Positions 28,883 to 38,719 of a stretch of 45,295 bases of DNA are shown here, one piece after another (position 1 is the stretch's first letter; each line of letters begins with the position of its first letter). The DNA is from an uncultured Clostridia bacterium (GTDB lineage Bacteria; Bacillota; Clostridia; TANB77; CAG-508). Made by a program: the position numbers and the translations under genes. Below the pieces are notes generated by a model. That model was given only the letters and a program-made list of their open reading frames with translations. It made no database searches and was not told the origin of the DNA. The stretch is from assembly GCA_944391745.1 (NCBI GenBank), contig CALXUS010000016.1:1-45295 (forward strand), in the 5' to 3' direction.

Positions 28883-28938
28883 GATTTCGGGGACACCTTC
28901 CAAAAACAGCTGTTTTTGGAAGGTGTCCCTAAAAACAT
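28883..28938 (+). repeat. GGGGACACCTTCC repeat, copy C (complete palindrome)
   Basis: A perfect 40-bp palindrome (28890-28929): a 20-base arm GGGACACCTTCCAAAAACAG meets its exact complement at AGCT. Its flanks resemble copies A and B. It lies 22 bp after glyS and before asnB, where it can act as a transcription terminator-like hairpin. Confidence 0.85.
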
Positions 28939-29007
28939 CTTTAATAAAATTAAGTTTTTTTGTAATGAGCTCACAAAAACATACATATAATATACGGGAG
29001 GAATATT

Positions 29008-30861
29008 ATGTGTGGAATTGTTGGATTTACAAATTATGATGGAAATATGAGAAATGAGGAAGCACAAAGGGTGCTTACAAATATGAATAATACCTTAGCT
29101 AAAAGAGGCCCGGATGAAAGTGGAATTTATATTAAGGAAGATATTTGCATAGCGCACAGGAGATTAATTGTAATTGACCCAGAAGGTGGTAAACAGCCAA
29201 TGATATGCAAGTATTTAGGTAACACTTATGTTATTACATATAATGGGCAAATATATAATACCAAGGAAGTTAGGAAAACACTTGAGGAAAGTGGCTTTAC
29301 TTTTGAAGGACATTGCGATACGGAAGTTTTGCTTAAAGCATTTATTTATTATGGATATAATGTTGTAAATCATTTAAACGGGATTTTTGCTTTTGCAATA
29401 TGGAATGAAGGGAAAAAAGAGTTATTTTTAGCAAGAGACCATTTTGGAGTAAAGCCTTTGTTTTATTCAATTAAAGATAACCAGTTGATTTTTGCATCAG
29501 AAATAAAAGCTTTATTTGAATATCCAAGTATTTATCCAAAAATAGATGGACAGGGAATTTCAGAATTATTTGGAATTGGTCCTGCTCATACACCGGGAGT
29601 TGGAGTATTTAAAGGAATAGAAGAATTAAAGCCTGCGAATTATTTAGTTTTCAATAGAAGCGGTATGAGGATAAAAGAATATTGGAAATTAAAAAGCAGA
29701 ATGCATACAGATGATTTTGCTACAACCTGTGAAACTGTAAAAGAGTTGCTAACAGACGCAATAGAAAGGCAGCTTGTATCAGATGTGCCACTTTGCACAT
29801 TTTTATCAGGAGGCTTAGACTCGAGTATAATAACCTTGTATAGTGCAAATTATTGCAGAAAACACGATTTGCCAATGATTAATACCTACTCAGTAGACTA
29901 TGTAGACAATGATAAAAACTTTCAAAAAACAGATTTTCAGCCAAACTCAGACAGTGATTATATAAATTTAATAACAAATAAACTTGGAACTAAGCATCAC
30001 ACAATATATTTAGATACACCAGAGCTTGCAGATAGCTTAAAAGAGGCTATGATAGCAAGAGACTTACCAGGCATGGCAGATGTAGATTCATCACTTTTGT
30101 TATTCTGCAAGGAAGTAAAAAAAGAAGCGACAGTATCAATAATGGGAGAATGCGCAGATGAGATATTTGGAGGTTACCCATGGTTCTTTAGAGAAGATGC
30201 ATTGTCTAGTGGAACATTCCCATGGTCTATAAATATTTCAGGTAGACAGCATTTGCTAAATCCTGAATTACAAGAAAAAATAGATTTAAAAGAATATATA
30301 GATTACAGATATAATGAAAGTTTAAGTGAAGTAGAACTTTTAAATGTAGACTCAAAAGAAACAAAGGAAAAGAGAAAAATAACATATTTGACAATGAATT
30401 GGTTTATGCAAACATTATTAAGCAGAACAGATAGAATGGGTATGTATAATGGTTTTGAAATAAGAGTTCCATTTTGCGATTATAGACTCGCAGAATATGT
30501 ATGGAATATACCTTGGGAGATTAAGGCTTTGCACGGCAGAGAAAAAGGATTGCTTAGATATATTATGAAAGATGAACTTCCAAAAGAAATAGTAGAAAGA
30601 AAAAAGAGTCCATATCCTAAAACTTGGAACCCAACATATTTGAAAAAGGTAAAAGGAATGTTAACAGAAATAATGCAAAATCCAGAGTCGCCAATAACAA
30701 GTTTGTTAAATAAAGATGACATATTAGAAATATTAAATACTGATGGCAAGTCGTTTACAAGACCTTGGTTTGGGCAGCTTATGACTGGACCACAGCTTAT
30801 GGCATACCTTTGCCAAGTAAATATGTGGCTTGAAACATATAAGCCGGAGATTGAAATTTAA
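29008..30861 (+). CDS. asnB: Asparagine synthetase (glutamine-hydrolysing)
   Basis: AsnB makes asparagine from aspartate, ATP and glutamine. After the initiator Met, Cys2 is the glutaminase nucleophile (MCGIVGFTNYDGN), with LAKRGPDESG and ITYNGQIYNT in the Ntn domain. The synthetase domain has the PPi loop FLSGGLDSSI from about residue 266, and MGECADEIFGGY. At 617 residues it is a normal AsnB length. A gggagg site precedes the ATG. It is probably a single-gene unit between copy C and its own terminator. Confidence 0.94.
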   Translation: MCGIVGFTNYDGNMRNEEAQRVLTNMNNTLAKRGPDESGIYIKEDICIAHRRLIVIDPEGGKQPMICKYLGNTYVITYNGQIYNTKEVRKTLEESGFTFEGHCDTEVLLKAFIYYGYNVVNHLNGIFAFAIWNEGKKELFLARDHFGVKPLFYSIKDNQLIFASEIKALFEYPSIYPKIDGQGISELFGIGPAHTPGVGVFKGIEELKPANYLVFNRSGMRIKEYWKLKSRMHTDDFATTCETVKELLTDAIERQLVSDVPLCTFLSGGLDSSIITLYSANYCRKHDLPMINTYSVDYVDNDKNFQKTDFQPNSDSDYINLITNKLGTKHHTIYLDTPELADSLKEAMIARDLPGMADVDSSLLLFCKEVKKEATVSIMGECADEIFGGYPWFFREDALSSGTFPWSINISGRQHLLNPELQEKIDLKEYIDYRYNESLSEVELLNVDSKETKEKRKITYLTMNWFMQTLLSRTDRMGMYNGFEIRVPFCDYRLAEYVWNIPWEIKALHGREKGLLRYIMKDELPKEIVERKKSPYPKTWNPTYLKKVKGMLTEIMQNPESPITSLLNKDDILEILNTDGKSFTRPWFGQLMTGPQLMAYLCQVNMWLETYKPEIEI

Positions 30862-30862
30862 T

Positions 30863-30894
30863 AAAACTGCTCTCTAAATCAGGAGAGCAGTTTT
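30863..30894 (+). terminator. Bidirectional terminator between asnB and the convergent small gene
   Basis: AAAACTGCTCTC and GAGAGCAGTTTT form a perfect 12-pair stem with A/T tails on both sides, so it serves asnB and the minus-strand gene alike. Confidence 0.88.
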
Positions 30895-30906
30895 GCTTGA
30901 TACAGT

Positions 30907-31107
30907 TTAATCTTTGATAACTTTATCCCTTGCTTCTTCAAAAGAAGCTCTAAGGATTCTTTTATTGTGGTCAATTTTGGGCGTAATCTGAGAGTTTAAA
31001 CTTGTAATTTCCGAATGGGGAATAGTTCTTACAATTTTCCCAGAATGTTTTACTGAGCTAGCAGGTTTTGCAAAGTCTTTAACTCTACTATCAAGCGATT
31101 TTGCCAT
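30907..31107 (-). CDS. Small basic protein of unknown function
   Basis: A 66-residue minus-strand protein starting MAKSLDSRVKDFAKPASSVKH and rich in Lys, Arg and Ser. I do not recognise it. A perfect aaggagg lies 9 bases before its ATG, and a shared terminator lies just beyond its stop, which is why I accept it as real. There is no membrane segment, signal or cysteine. It is the only minus-strand gene I support in the window. Confidence 0.7.
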   Translation of the reverse strand: MAKSLDSRVKDFAKPASSVKHSGKIVRTIPHSEITSLNSQITPKIDHNKRILRASFEEARDKVIKD

Positions 31108-31276
31108 ATATTATTCCTCCTTGTCAAGTGACTTTCTAATTTGTACGCTAGATGCATATATGATACTGTCCTAAATTAGAACAGGAGATTAAAAAAATTA
31201 TGTTTAAACAATAACATATTTTTAGGTTTTGTGCAATAGTTTGAAATTTGCTTATCTTATTAAAAATCACAAATCT

Positions 31277-31345
31277 TTGAAATAAATTGCCTCAAAATGT
31301 TGAAACAAAATACCCAAAATATTTGAAACAAAATTGACAAAACCG
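31277..31345 (+). repeat. Three direct repeats with 23-bp period upstream of dapF
   Basis: TTGAAAYAAAWT begins at 31277, 31300 and 31323, exactly 23 bp apart (about two helical turns). The third copy runs into the -35 box. Such phased repeats suggest cooperative operator sites for a regulator. Confidence 0.55.
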
Positions 31346-31362
31346 ATATAAAAGTATAAAAT
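31334..31362 (+). promoter_or_regulatory. Promoter of dapF-dapL
   Basis: TTGACA (31334-31339), 17 bases, TAAAAT (31357-31362). It overlaps the third 23-bp repeat. Confidence 0.7.
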
Positions 31363-31429
31363 CTAAGCATAGAATAGAAATATAATTATATTTCTATGAA
31401 TATATTAATACCTATATGAGGTGATATTT

Positions 31430-32299
31430 ATGATTAAATTTACAAAAATGGAAGGGCTAGGTAATGACTATGTTTATGTAGATTGCACAAAGCAAGATAT
31501 AGAAAATGCGTCAAACCTAGCTAAAATTATAAGTGATAGGCATTTTGGAGTTGGTTCAGATGGTCTAATACTTATAAAATCGAGCAAAAAAGCGGATTTT
31601 AGAATGCAAATGTTTAACAGTGATGGCACAGAAGCTGAAATGTGCGGTAATGGAATTAGATGTGTTGGAAAATTTGTATATGACAAAGGGTTAACAGACA
31701 AAACTACTTTAAAAATTGAAACCCTTGCAGGAATTAAAGTGCTTAATTTGAATGTAGAAGGCGGAAAAGTTAAGACAGTAAAAGTAGATATGGGAGAGCC
31801 AATACTAGATTATAAGCTAATTCCAGCAAAAGACGGAAAAGTATATAAATCAAAAGATGGAATAAAATTTTATAAAGTTAATATAGATATAGAAGGAAAT
31901 TTAAAAGAACTAACTTGTGTATCTATGGGAAATCCCCATGGAGTTGATTTTGCTAACAACGTAGAAAAATTGAAAGTTGAAAAATACGGTCCAATTATAG
32001 AAGTAGATAAGCATTTTCCAAACAAAGTAAATGTCGAATTTATAGAAATTTTAGACAAGCACAATATAAAAATGAGAGTTTGGGAAAGAGGAGCAGGGGA
32101 AACTCTTGCTTGTGGAACAGGTGCTTGCGCTTCAGTTGTGGCAAGTGTATTAAATGGTTATACAGAAAGAAATGTAACTGTTGAATTACTTGGCGGAAAA
32201 CTAGAAATTGAGTGGAACAAAGAAAATAATCATATATATATGACAGGAGCTGCAACAGAGGTATTTGAGGGCGAATTTGATGAAAGTAAAGCTTTATAA
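31430..32299 (+). CDS. dapF: Diaminopimelate epimerase
   Basis: DapF converts LL-DAP to meso-DAP for lysine and peptidoglycan. The two catalytic cysteines are C72 in [10 protein letters not shown] and C228 in [11 protein letters not shown]; the N-terminus [18 protein letters not shown] is diagnostic. I start at the ATG 31430, because the upstream GTG at 31421 is part of the GAGGTGA ribosome site. The length is 289 residues. It is followed by dapL after 17 bp. DapL makes LL-DAP and DapF epimerises it, so the pair performs the last two steps to meso-DAP. Confidence 0.95.
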   Translation: MIKFTKMEGLGNDYVYVDCTKQDIENASNLAKIISDRHFGVGSDGLILIKSSKKADFRMQMFNSDGTEAEMCGNGIRCVGKFVYDKGLTDKTTLKIETLAGIKVLNLNVEGGKVKTVKVDMGEPILDYKLIPAKDGKVYKSKDGIKFYKVNIDIEGNLKELTCVSMGNPHGVDFANNVEKLKVEKYGPIIEVDKHFPNKVNVEFIEILDKHNIKMRVWERGAGETLACGTGACASVVASVLNGYTERNVTVELLGGKLEIEWNKENNHIYMTGAATEVFEGEFDESKAL

Positions 32300-32316
32300 A
32301 GAAAGGATGTAAAGAA

Positions 32317-33549
32317 ATGGTTAAAATAAATGAAAATTTTGAAAAAATAGAATCTAGTTATTTGTTTTCAGCGGTAGCTAAAAAGGTAGCTGAATTCCAA
32401 GAAAAGAATCCAGATGCTAAAATTATAAAATTAGGAATTGGTGATGTAACAAGACCTTTACCAAGTTCTTGTATAGAGGCTATGAAAAAAGCTGCTGATG
32501 AAATGGGAAAAACTGAAACTTTTAGAGGATATGGACCTGAGCAAGGATATGAGTTTTTAAGAAATGCCATTGTAGAAAATGAATATAAAGGATTGGGAAT
32601 AGAAGCAGACGAAATATTTGTTTCAGATGGAGCAAAATGTGATTGTGGAAATATTGTAGATATATTTGGCAAAAATAACAAAGTAGCAGTTACAGACCCA
32701 GTTTATCCAGTCTATGTTGATACAAATGTTATGGCAGGAAGAACAGGAAAGTATAAAGATGGAAAGTATGAAGGATTAATTTATTTACCAATGACAGAAG
32801 AAAATAATTTTAAACCAGAACTTCCAAAAGAGGTACCAGATTTAATTTATTTATGTTTTCCAAATAATCCAACAGGTGCAGTTTTAACAAAGGATGAATT
32901 AAAAGTATGGGTTGATTATGCAAAAGAGCATAAGAGTATAATTTTATTTGATGCAGCTTATTGTGCTTTTATTTCTGAACCTAATGTTCCAAAAAGCATT
33001 TATGAGGTTGAAGGTGCTAAAGATGTTGCTATAGAATTCAAAAGTTATTCTAAAACAGCAGGTTTTACAGGTGTTAGATGCGGATATGTTGTAATGCCTA
33101 AAACTGTATATGGATATGACGATGCTGGAAATAAAGTAGAACTTCACAAATTATGGAATAGAAGACAAAGTACCAAGTTTAATGGTACACCTTATATTAC
33201 TCAAAGAGGAGCTGAAGCAATTTATACAGAAAAAGGTCAAAAGGAGATAATGGATAACATCAATTATTATAAAGAAAATGCAAAAATAATCTTAGAAGGA
33301 TTAAAAGAAATTGGTATAAAAGCTTATGGTGGAGTAAACTCTCCTTATGTATGGCTTAAAACACCAAATAATATGAAATCTTGGGATTTCTTTGATTTGT
33401 TATTAGAAAAGGCAAATGTTGTTGGTACTCCAGGTGAAGGCTTTGGACCAAGTGGAGAAGGATATTTTAGATTAACTGCTTTTGGTACAAAGGAAAATAC
33501 AGAAGAAGCTATGAATAGAATCAAGAAAAATTTAAAAAATATTATGTAA
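32317..33549 (+). CDS. dapL: LL-diaminopimelate aminotransferase
   Basis: A PLP-dependent class I aminotransferase that converts tetrahydrodipicolinate directly to LL-DAP, bypassing the succinylase and acetylase routes. Characteristic are [40 protein letters not shown] and the Schiff-base lysine K246 in [15 protein letters not shown]. At 410 residues it is full length. aaaggatg precedes the ATG. It is in an operon with dapF and ends at a strong terminator. Confidence 0.95.
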   Translation: MVKINENFEKIESSYLFSAVAKKVAEFQEKNPDAKIIKLGIGDVTRPLPSSCIEAMKKAADEMGKTETFRGYGPEQGYEFLRNAIVENEYKGLGIEADEIFVSDGAKCDCGNIVDIFGKNNKVAVTDPVYPVYVDTNVMAGRTGKYKDGKYEGLIYLPMTEENNFKPELPKEVPDLIYLCFPNNPTGAVLTKDELKVWVDYAKEHKSIILFDAAYCAFISEPNVPKSIYEVEGAKDVAIEFKSYSKTAGFTGVRCGYVVMPKTVYGYDDAGNKVELHKLWNRRQSTKFNGTPYITQRGAEAIYTEKGQKEIMDNINYYKENAKIILEGLKEIGIKAYGGVNSPYVWLKTPNNMKSWDFFDLLLEKANVVGTPGEGFGPSGEGYFRLTAFGTKENTEEAMNRIKKNLKNIM

Positions 33550-33568
33550 TAAATTTTATAAAAAATGG

Positions 33569-33609
33569 AAAAAGTAATGTAAAGATTAAGTACTTTACAT
33601 TACTTTTTG
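33569..33609 (+). terminator. Terminator after dapL
   Basis: aaaaagtaatgtaaag and ctttacattacttttt form a perfect 16-pair stem around a short loop. Confidence 0.88.
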
Positions 33610-33630
33610 TATTATATTATAAAAAATTAA

Positions 33631-33659
33631 TTGATATTTTCTATAAAATGTAATATAAT
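33631..33659 (+). promoter_or_regulatory. Promoter of mreB
   Basis: TTGATA (33631-33636), 17 bases, TATAAT (33654-33659). Confidence 0.72.
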
Positions 33660-33698
33660 TAGATAGAATTTTGCTAAAATTTTGAAAGGAAGATGAAT

Positions 33699-34706
33699 AT
33701 GATAGGCTCAGGACTTGATATAGGTATAGACTTAGGAACTGCTACAGTTGTAGCTTGCGTAAAAGGGAAAGGTATAGTATTAAGAGAACCATCAGTCGTA
33801 GCAATAAATAAAGATACAAATGAAGTTTTAGCGGTAGGAAAAGAAGCAAGAAAAATGATAGGTAGAACTCCTAGTAATATAGAGGCTATAAGACCTCTTA
33901 GAGATGGAGTTATATCTAGTTTTACTGCAACATCAAAAATGCTTAAATATTTTATAAATAAAGCCTGCAACAAAAATACTTTTGGAGGTTTTAGAATGAT
34001 GATTTGTGTTCCTTCACAAATTACTGAAGTTGAAAAAAGGGCAGTTATAGATGTGGCAATGCAGGCAGGTGCAAAAAAAGCGTATTTAATAGAAGAACCT
34101 GTTGCAGCAGCTATAGGTGCAGGTATTGATATAGCTAAACCTATTGGAAATTTGGTTGTTGATATTGGTGGAGGTACAACTGATATAGCCGTAATTTCAA
34201 TAGGAGGCTCTGTAATAAGTACATCACTTAAAGTAGCAGGTGATAAATTTGATCAAAATATTATTAAATATATAAAGAAAAAATATAATGTCCTAATAGG
34301 TGATAGAACTGCAGAAGAAATAAAAAAAGAAATCGGCTGCGTATATCCTAGAACTGAAGAAAAGTCTTGTGATGCAAGAGGAAGGAGCTTAGAAACTGGA
34401 TTGCCAGTTACAATAAAAGTTCGTTCTTCAGAAATTATGGAAGCATTAATTGAACCAGCTATGCAAATTGTTGATGCAGTTAAAGGAATTTTAGAGAAAA
34501 CACCACCAGAACTTACAGCTGATATAAGTGATAGAGGAATCTACATGACCGGTGGAGGAAGTCTTTTATATGGATTAGATAAATTATTACATGAAACAAC
34601 AGGAATAAATGTAATGATAGCTCAAGACGCAATTTCATGCGTTGCTATTGGAACAGGTAAAGCTCTAGATAACTTAGATGCGTTAGATGCTAAAGCTAGA
34701 AAATAA
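33699..34706 (+). CDS. mreB: Rod shape-determining protein MreB/Mbl
   Basis: A bacterial actin guiding lateral wall synthesis. The phosphate loops are GIDLGTATVVA and VVDIGGGTTDIAVIS, with RPLRDGVI, EEPVAAAIGAG and MTGGGSLLYGLD typical of MreB. Two ATGs are possible: AAAGGA at 33685-33690 is only 2 bases from 33693 but 8 bases from 33699, so I choose 33699 (335 residues). mreC and mreD are not adjacent, so it is a stand-alone paralogue similar to mbl or mreBH. Confidence 0.92.
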   Translation: MIGSGLDIGIDLGTATVVACVKGKGIVLREPSVVAINKDTNEVLAVGKEARKMIGRTPSNIEAIRPLRDGVISSFTATSKMLKYFINKACNKNTFGGFRMMICVPSQITEVEKRAVIDVAMQAGAKKAYLIEEPVAAAIGAGIDIAKPIGNLVVDIGGGTTDIAVISIGGSVISTSLKVAGDKFDQNIIKYIKKKYNVLIGDRTAEEIKKEIGCVYPRTEEKSCDARGRSLETGLPVTIKVRSSEIMEALIEPAMQIVDAVKGILEKTPPELTADISDRGIYMTGGGSLLYGLDKLLHETTGINVMIAQDAISCVAIGTGKALDNLDALDAKARK

Positions 34707-34770
34707 ATTATATAGTGTTTATAGGTATAACATAGAAAACCTAAATATTTAATAGTAAGGATTTGATGAA

Positions 34771-35340
34771 GTGAATAGAACTAAGAGAAAAATATTCGAA
34801 GCTTCTATGAAATTATTTGCAGAAAAAGGATATGATGGTACAAGTATTGAAGAAATTACATCTGAGGTTGGAGTTGCTAAAGGTACGCTTTATTATCATT
34901 TTTCTAGTAAGGAAGAAATTTTTAATTTTTTAATAGAAGAAGGAATGAATCTATTAAAAAATAGTATAAAAATTAAAATAGATAAACAAGAGAAATACAT
35001 AGATAAAATAAGAGCAATAGTTCTAATTCAAATAAAAATAATTGTTAAATATGAGAATTTTATGACAATTGTTCTAAGTGAAGTTTGGGGAAATAGTCCA
35101 AGAAGTCAAACTTGTAAAAAATATTTAGAAGAATATTTAGAAATAGTAAAAAATATAGTAGAGGAAGGCATTGAAAAAGATGAGATTAAACCTTATGATT
35201 CTGAAATAGTTACTTCTGAAATATTTGGACTAGCTTGTTCTAGTCTTCTACAAAAGAAAACTAAAGAAATTAAAGTTGACGAATTGTTCAAAGATTTAGA
35301 TAAAAGTTATGTACAAAATTTAAAAAAGGTTAAAGCATAA
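34771..35340 (+). CDS. TetR/AcrR family transcriptional regulator
   Basis: The N-terminal helix-turn-helix is KRKIFEASMKLFAEKGYDGTSIEEITSEVGVAKGTLYYHFSSKEEIF, a textbook TetR domain. The C-terminal ligand domain is of the AcrR type. The start is GTG with AAGGA upstream; the length is 189. The 44-bp gap to the acyl-CoA synthetase suggests a fatty-acid-responsive repressor controlling its own operon, which is inferred from context. Confidence 0.92.
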   Translation: MNRTKRKIFEASMKLFAEKGYDGTSIEEITSEVGVAKGTLYYHFSSKEEIFNFLIEEGMNLLKNSIKIKIDKQEKYIDKIRAIVLIQIKIIVKYENFMTIVLSEVWGNSPRSQTCKKYLEEYLEIVKNIVEEGIEKDEIKPYDSEIVTSEIFGLACSSLLQKKTKEIKVDELFKDLDKSYVQNLKKVKA

Positions 35341-35384
35341 ATTAATAATAATTCTTTAAATCATAAAAGAAAAGGAGTAAAAAA

Positions 35385-37250
35385 ATGAATATTAATTTAA
35401 AAATACCAAAATTGAAATTTAAAAAAATTAAAATGGACACTGTAGAAGATTTGGAAAATGTGGATATTGATTATGAGAAAATAAAAAAAGAAAATTCTAA
35501 GAAAAAAAGAACAGAACCTTATGAAACTACACATTATAAAACTGTTAAAGAATTTTTTACTAAGTCTATAAAAGAATTTAGCGACAGACCTTGTATTTTA
35601 GAAAAACCAGATCATAAAGAACCATATAAAACATTTACGTATAAAGAGTTTGGCGATGATGTTATTGCTTTAGGAACTGCAATGATAAAATTGCTTAATT
35701 TAAAAGATAAAAGGGTAATAATAATTGGTGAAACACAGTATGATTGGTATATATCTTATATGGCAATGCTTTGTGGAGTGGGTATAGCAGTACCAGTTGA
35801 TAGAGAACTTCCAGAAAATGAACTAGAAAATGTAGTTAAAAGATCTAGGGCTTCTGCTATAATTTATTCACCAAAAAAAGCAGACGATATTAAGAAAATA
35901 AAAGAAAATATTCCAGAGGTAGAATATTTTATTGAAATGAAATCTGATAATGATTTAGATGGAAAAGATGTTGGAATAAATTACTTATTGGATAATGGAA
36001 AAAGAATAGTAAATTCAGGTGATAATTCTTTTATGGATATAGAAATAGATCCAGAAGAATTTAAGGTTTTATTATTTACATCTGGAACTACATCTAATTC
36101 AAAAGGAGTTATGCTTTGCAATAGAAATTTGGCTGAAAACATTAATGCTGTTAATGCCTATGTAAAAATTTATCCTACAGATAGGTTTTTCTCAGTATTA
36201 CCATTGCATCATACTTATGAGTCTACAATAGGATTTTTAGTTCCTATAGCAATAGGATGTTCAATAGCAGTTTGTGAAGGTTTAAGATATATAGTACCAA
36301 ATTTACAAGAATCTAAACCTACAGCGGTATTAACAGTCCCTCTATTAGTTGAAAGTATTTATAAGAAAATAAATGAAACAATAAAAAAGAGCCATAAAGA
36401 AAAATTAGTAAATTCTATGATTCATATAACTAATGGATTAAAAACTGTTGGAATAGATATAAAGAAAAAGGTATTTAAAGAAATATATGATAATTTAGGT
36501 GGAAATATAAGAATAATAGTTTCAGCAGCGGCTCCAATAGATAAAAAAGTAGGAAATTGGATTGAAGATATTGGAATTTTTTTCTTACAAGGATATGGTC
36601 TTACTGAAACAGCGCCTATAGCAGCATTAACTCCTGATTATAAACCAATGGTTGGATCTGCAGGAAAAGCAGTTGTACAAGCTCAAATAAAAGTTGATAA
36701 TCCTAATGAAAATGGTGAAGGAGAGATAATGATAAAATCACCAACTTTAATGCTTGGATATTATGAAGATGAAGAAGCTACAAAAGAAGCTATTGAGCCA
36801 GATGGCTATTTTCATTCAGGAGATATAGGTTATATAAATGAAGAAGGATTTATATACATTACTGGTAGAAGTAAGAATGTAATAGTAACACAAAATGGTA
36901 AAAATATTTATCCAGAAGAAATTGAAATGTTACTTGATAAAATACCTGAGATTAAAGAAGTAATGGTTTATGGAAAATCACCTGAAGGTGAAGAGGTAAA
37001 GAGAAAAGATGATAAGGAACTAATAATAACAGCTAGAGTAATACCTGATAGAGAAAAAATAGAAGAATTACATGGTAATATTTCAGATGATGAAATAAAG
37101 AAAATCATTTGGAATCAGATAAAACAAGTTAATAAACAACTTACTTCCTATAAAGCCGTAAAAGCATTAGAATTAAAAGAAGGCGAATTTGAGAAAACTT
37201 CTACAATGAAAATTAAGAGATATAAAGAACTTCAAAAGGATAAAAAATAA
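35385..37250 (+). CDS. Long-chain acyl-CoA synthetase (AMP-forming)
   Basis: An ANL-superfamily ligase that activates fatty acids via an acyl-AMP. The P-loop is LLFTSGTTSNSKGVMLCNRNL, followed by FFLQGYGLTETAP, the YFHSGDIGYINEEGFIYITGR hinge and the C-terminal lysine motif TSYKAVKA. At 621 residues it is a FadD-like size. Its first 45 or so residues are a basic, charged extension (KIPKLKFKKIKMD) that may bind the membrane. An aaaaggag site precedes the ATG. It is presumably under the adjacent TetR regulator. Confidence 0.92.
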   Translation: MNINLKIPKLKFKKIKMDTVEDLENVDIDYEKIKKENSKKKRTEPYETTHYKTVKEFFTKSIKEFSDRPCILEKPDHKEPYKTFTYKEFGDDVIALGTAMIKLLNLKDKRVIIIGETQYDWYISYMAMLCGVGIAVPVDRELPENELENVVKRSRASAIIYSPKKADDIKKIKENIPEVEYFIEMKSDNDLDGKDVGINYLLDNGKRIVNSGDNSFMDIEIDPEEFKVLLFTSGTTSNSKGVMLCNRNLAENINAVNAYVKIYPTDRFFSVLPLHHTYESTIGFLVPIAIGCSIAVCEGLRYIVPNLQESKPTAVLTVPLLVESIYKKINETIKKSHKEKLVNSMIHITNGLKTVGIDIKKKVFKEIYDNLGGNIRIIVSAAAPIDKKVGNWIEDIGIFFLQGYGLTETAPIAALTPDYKPMVGSAGKAVVQAQIKVDNPNENGEGEIMIKSPTLMLGYYEDEEATKEAIEPDGYFHSGDIGYINEEGFIYITGRSKNVIVTQNGKNIYPEEIEMLLDKIPEIKEVMVYGKSPEGEEVKRKDDKELIITARVIPDREKIEELHGNISDDEIKKIIWNQIKQVNKQLTSYKAVKALELKEGEFEKTSTMKIKRYKELQKDKK

Positions 37251-37284
37251 TTGAAAATTGTATGCAAAAAATAAAAAAAATTAC

Positions 37285-37314
37285 TTGACTTTTATTATTT
37301 TGTTGTACTAAAAT
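37285..37314 (+). promoter_or_regulatory. Promoter of the Q/N-rich protein gene
   Basis: TTGACT (37285-37290), 18 bases, TAAAAT (37309-37314), followed by AAAGGAGG. Confidence 0.65.
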
Positions 37315-37375
37315 AATATTGTAATAAAAAAATGCCAATTAACATAATAGCTAAACAAAGGAGGTACAGTTTACA

Positions 37376-38647
37376 ATGCCTAAACATGGGATAGTAAACG
37401 TGAGAATGGTAATCACGGAAGAAAAAATTTTATCAAATATAGAAAAGGTTCAAAGACTTATAAATCCTAATAGTAAAAAGCAAATTATAGAGTTAGATGA
37501 CAATTCATATTTTAAAGATTTAGTTGAGTCAATTAAGACCTATTTAGTAGAGTACCCAAAAAAGAAAAATTTCCCTAAAAGTGTATATGATGCAGCTTAT
37601 GGCTTAGTTGAATATGCAACAAATCAATTTGAAGAAAATACTAAGCAAATCGAAGAATTGATAAAACACAGGGAAAAAAATATAAAGCTTGCTGCAATAC
37701 TTAAACAAACAACAGCTCTTGTTGAATCAAAAGATTCAGAATGGAAAAAGAGCGTTCAAGCTATTGAAAAGCAATTTCCACAAGAAATAATAGAAGCTTT
37801 ACAAGTTTTGGGTAGAGCAAAAGGAAATAAATCAGAACATTATCAGGAATCTTTAAAACTTGTTAATGCTAGAATAGCAAATCTTGAATCTAATTTACAT
37901 ATAGAAATCGATATGGAAAGAGTTGAAGATAGATCTAAAGCTCTTAGTTATATAGGAATTGAAATTGCAGATGCATTAAAATTAATTCCTACACCTATTG
38001 ATGAAGCACCAAAGGTTGAAAATATAGTTGAAGAAGCACCAGTTGAAACAAAAGCTAAATCAAAGGCTAAGCAAAAAGTTGAAACTAAGGTTAAAGATGA
38101 AATTCAAGAAGAGGTACAAGATGTTCAAGAAGAACAACAACCTGTTCAAGAACCAGTTCAAACAGTACAATATACTCAACCAATTCAACAAAATGAACAA
38201 CAGAATGTATATAATGTTCCAAATATACCTGTTATGCAAAATGTACAAAATGTACCTAATATGTATAATGTACAAGGTATGCAAAATGTTCAAAATATGC
38301 AGATGCCAAATATGCAAGGTATGCAAAATTTTGTTCCTCAACAATTCAATTATAATAATGGCAATATGATGCCACAACAACAATATTATGCTCAACAAAA
38401 TCAACAGATGGTTCAACCAATGATGCAAAATGTACAAGGATATACTATTCAAACTCAACCTGTACAACCAGTTCAAGCTCCTGTACAAATTCAACAAGAA
38501 AAACCTAAGAAGGCAAAATCTTCTTTATGGAACAAATTAAAAAATAGTAAAGTTGTTAGAGCTATAAAATATGCATTAAAGATAAAAGTTGTATTACAAT
38601 TACCTGAACCTATAGCAGAAGCTAATTCAGATAATAACAATAAATAA
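37376..38647 (+). CDS. Protein with helical N-terminal domain and Gln/Asn/Val-rich tail, unknown function
   Basis: I do not recognise this gene. Residues 1-215 are a charged, mainly helical domain (VITEEKILSNIEKVQRLINP, IEELIKHREKNIKLAAILKQTTALVESK). Residues about 230-390 are low complexity, with repeats of QNVQN, PVQ and MQGMQN, a pattern of intrinsically disordered or prion-like segments. A basic C-terminus (KAKSSLWNKLKNSKVVRAIKYALKIK) forms an amphipathic helix that may touch the membrane. A strong promoter and AAAGGAGG site suggest good expression. The total length is 423. Confidence 0.7.
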   Translation: MPKHGIVNVRMVITEEKILSNIEKVQRLINPNSKKQIIELDDNSYFKDLVESIKTYLVEYPKKKNFPKSVYDAAYGLVEYATNQFEENTKQIEELIKHREKNIKLAAILKQTTALVESKDSEWKKSVQAIEKQFPQEIIEALQVLGRAKGNKSEHYQESLKLVNARIANLESNLHIEIDMERVEDRSKALSYIGIEIADALKLIPTPIDEAPKVENIVEEAPVETKAKSKAKQKVETKVKDEIQEEVQDVQEEQQPVQEPVQTVQYTQPIQQNEQQNVYNVPNIPVMQNVQNVPNMYNVQGMQNVQNMQMPNMQGMQNFVPQQFNYNNGNMMPQQQYYAQQNQQMVQPMMQNVQGYTIQTQPVQPVQAPVQIQQEKPKKAKSSLWNKLKNSKVVRAIKYALKIKVVLQLPEPIAEANSDNNNK

Positions 38648-38651
38648 ATTT

Positions 38652-38683
38652 AAGGCATACTATAGAGTATGCCTTTTATATAT
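38652..38683 (+). terminator. Terminator after the Q/N-rich protein gene
   Basis: aaggcatact, loop atag, agtatgcctt, followed by TT and a T-rich run. Confidence 0.85.
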
Positions 38684-38719
38684 TTTATATTAAAATTTAT
38701 AAAAAATATAAAAAAATAC

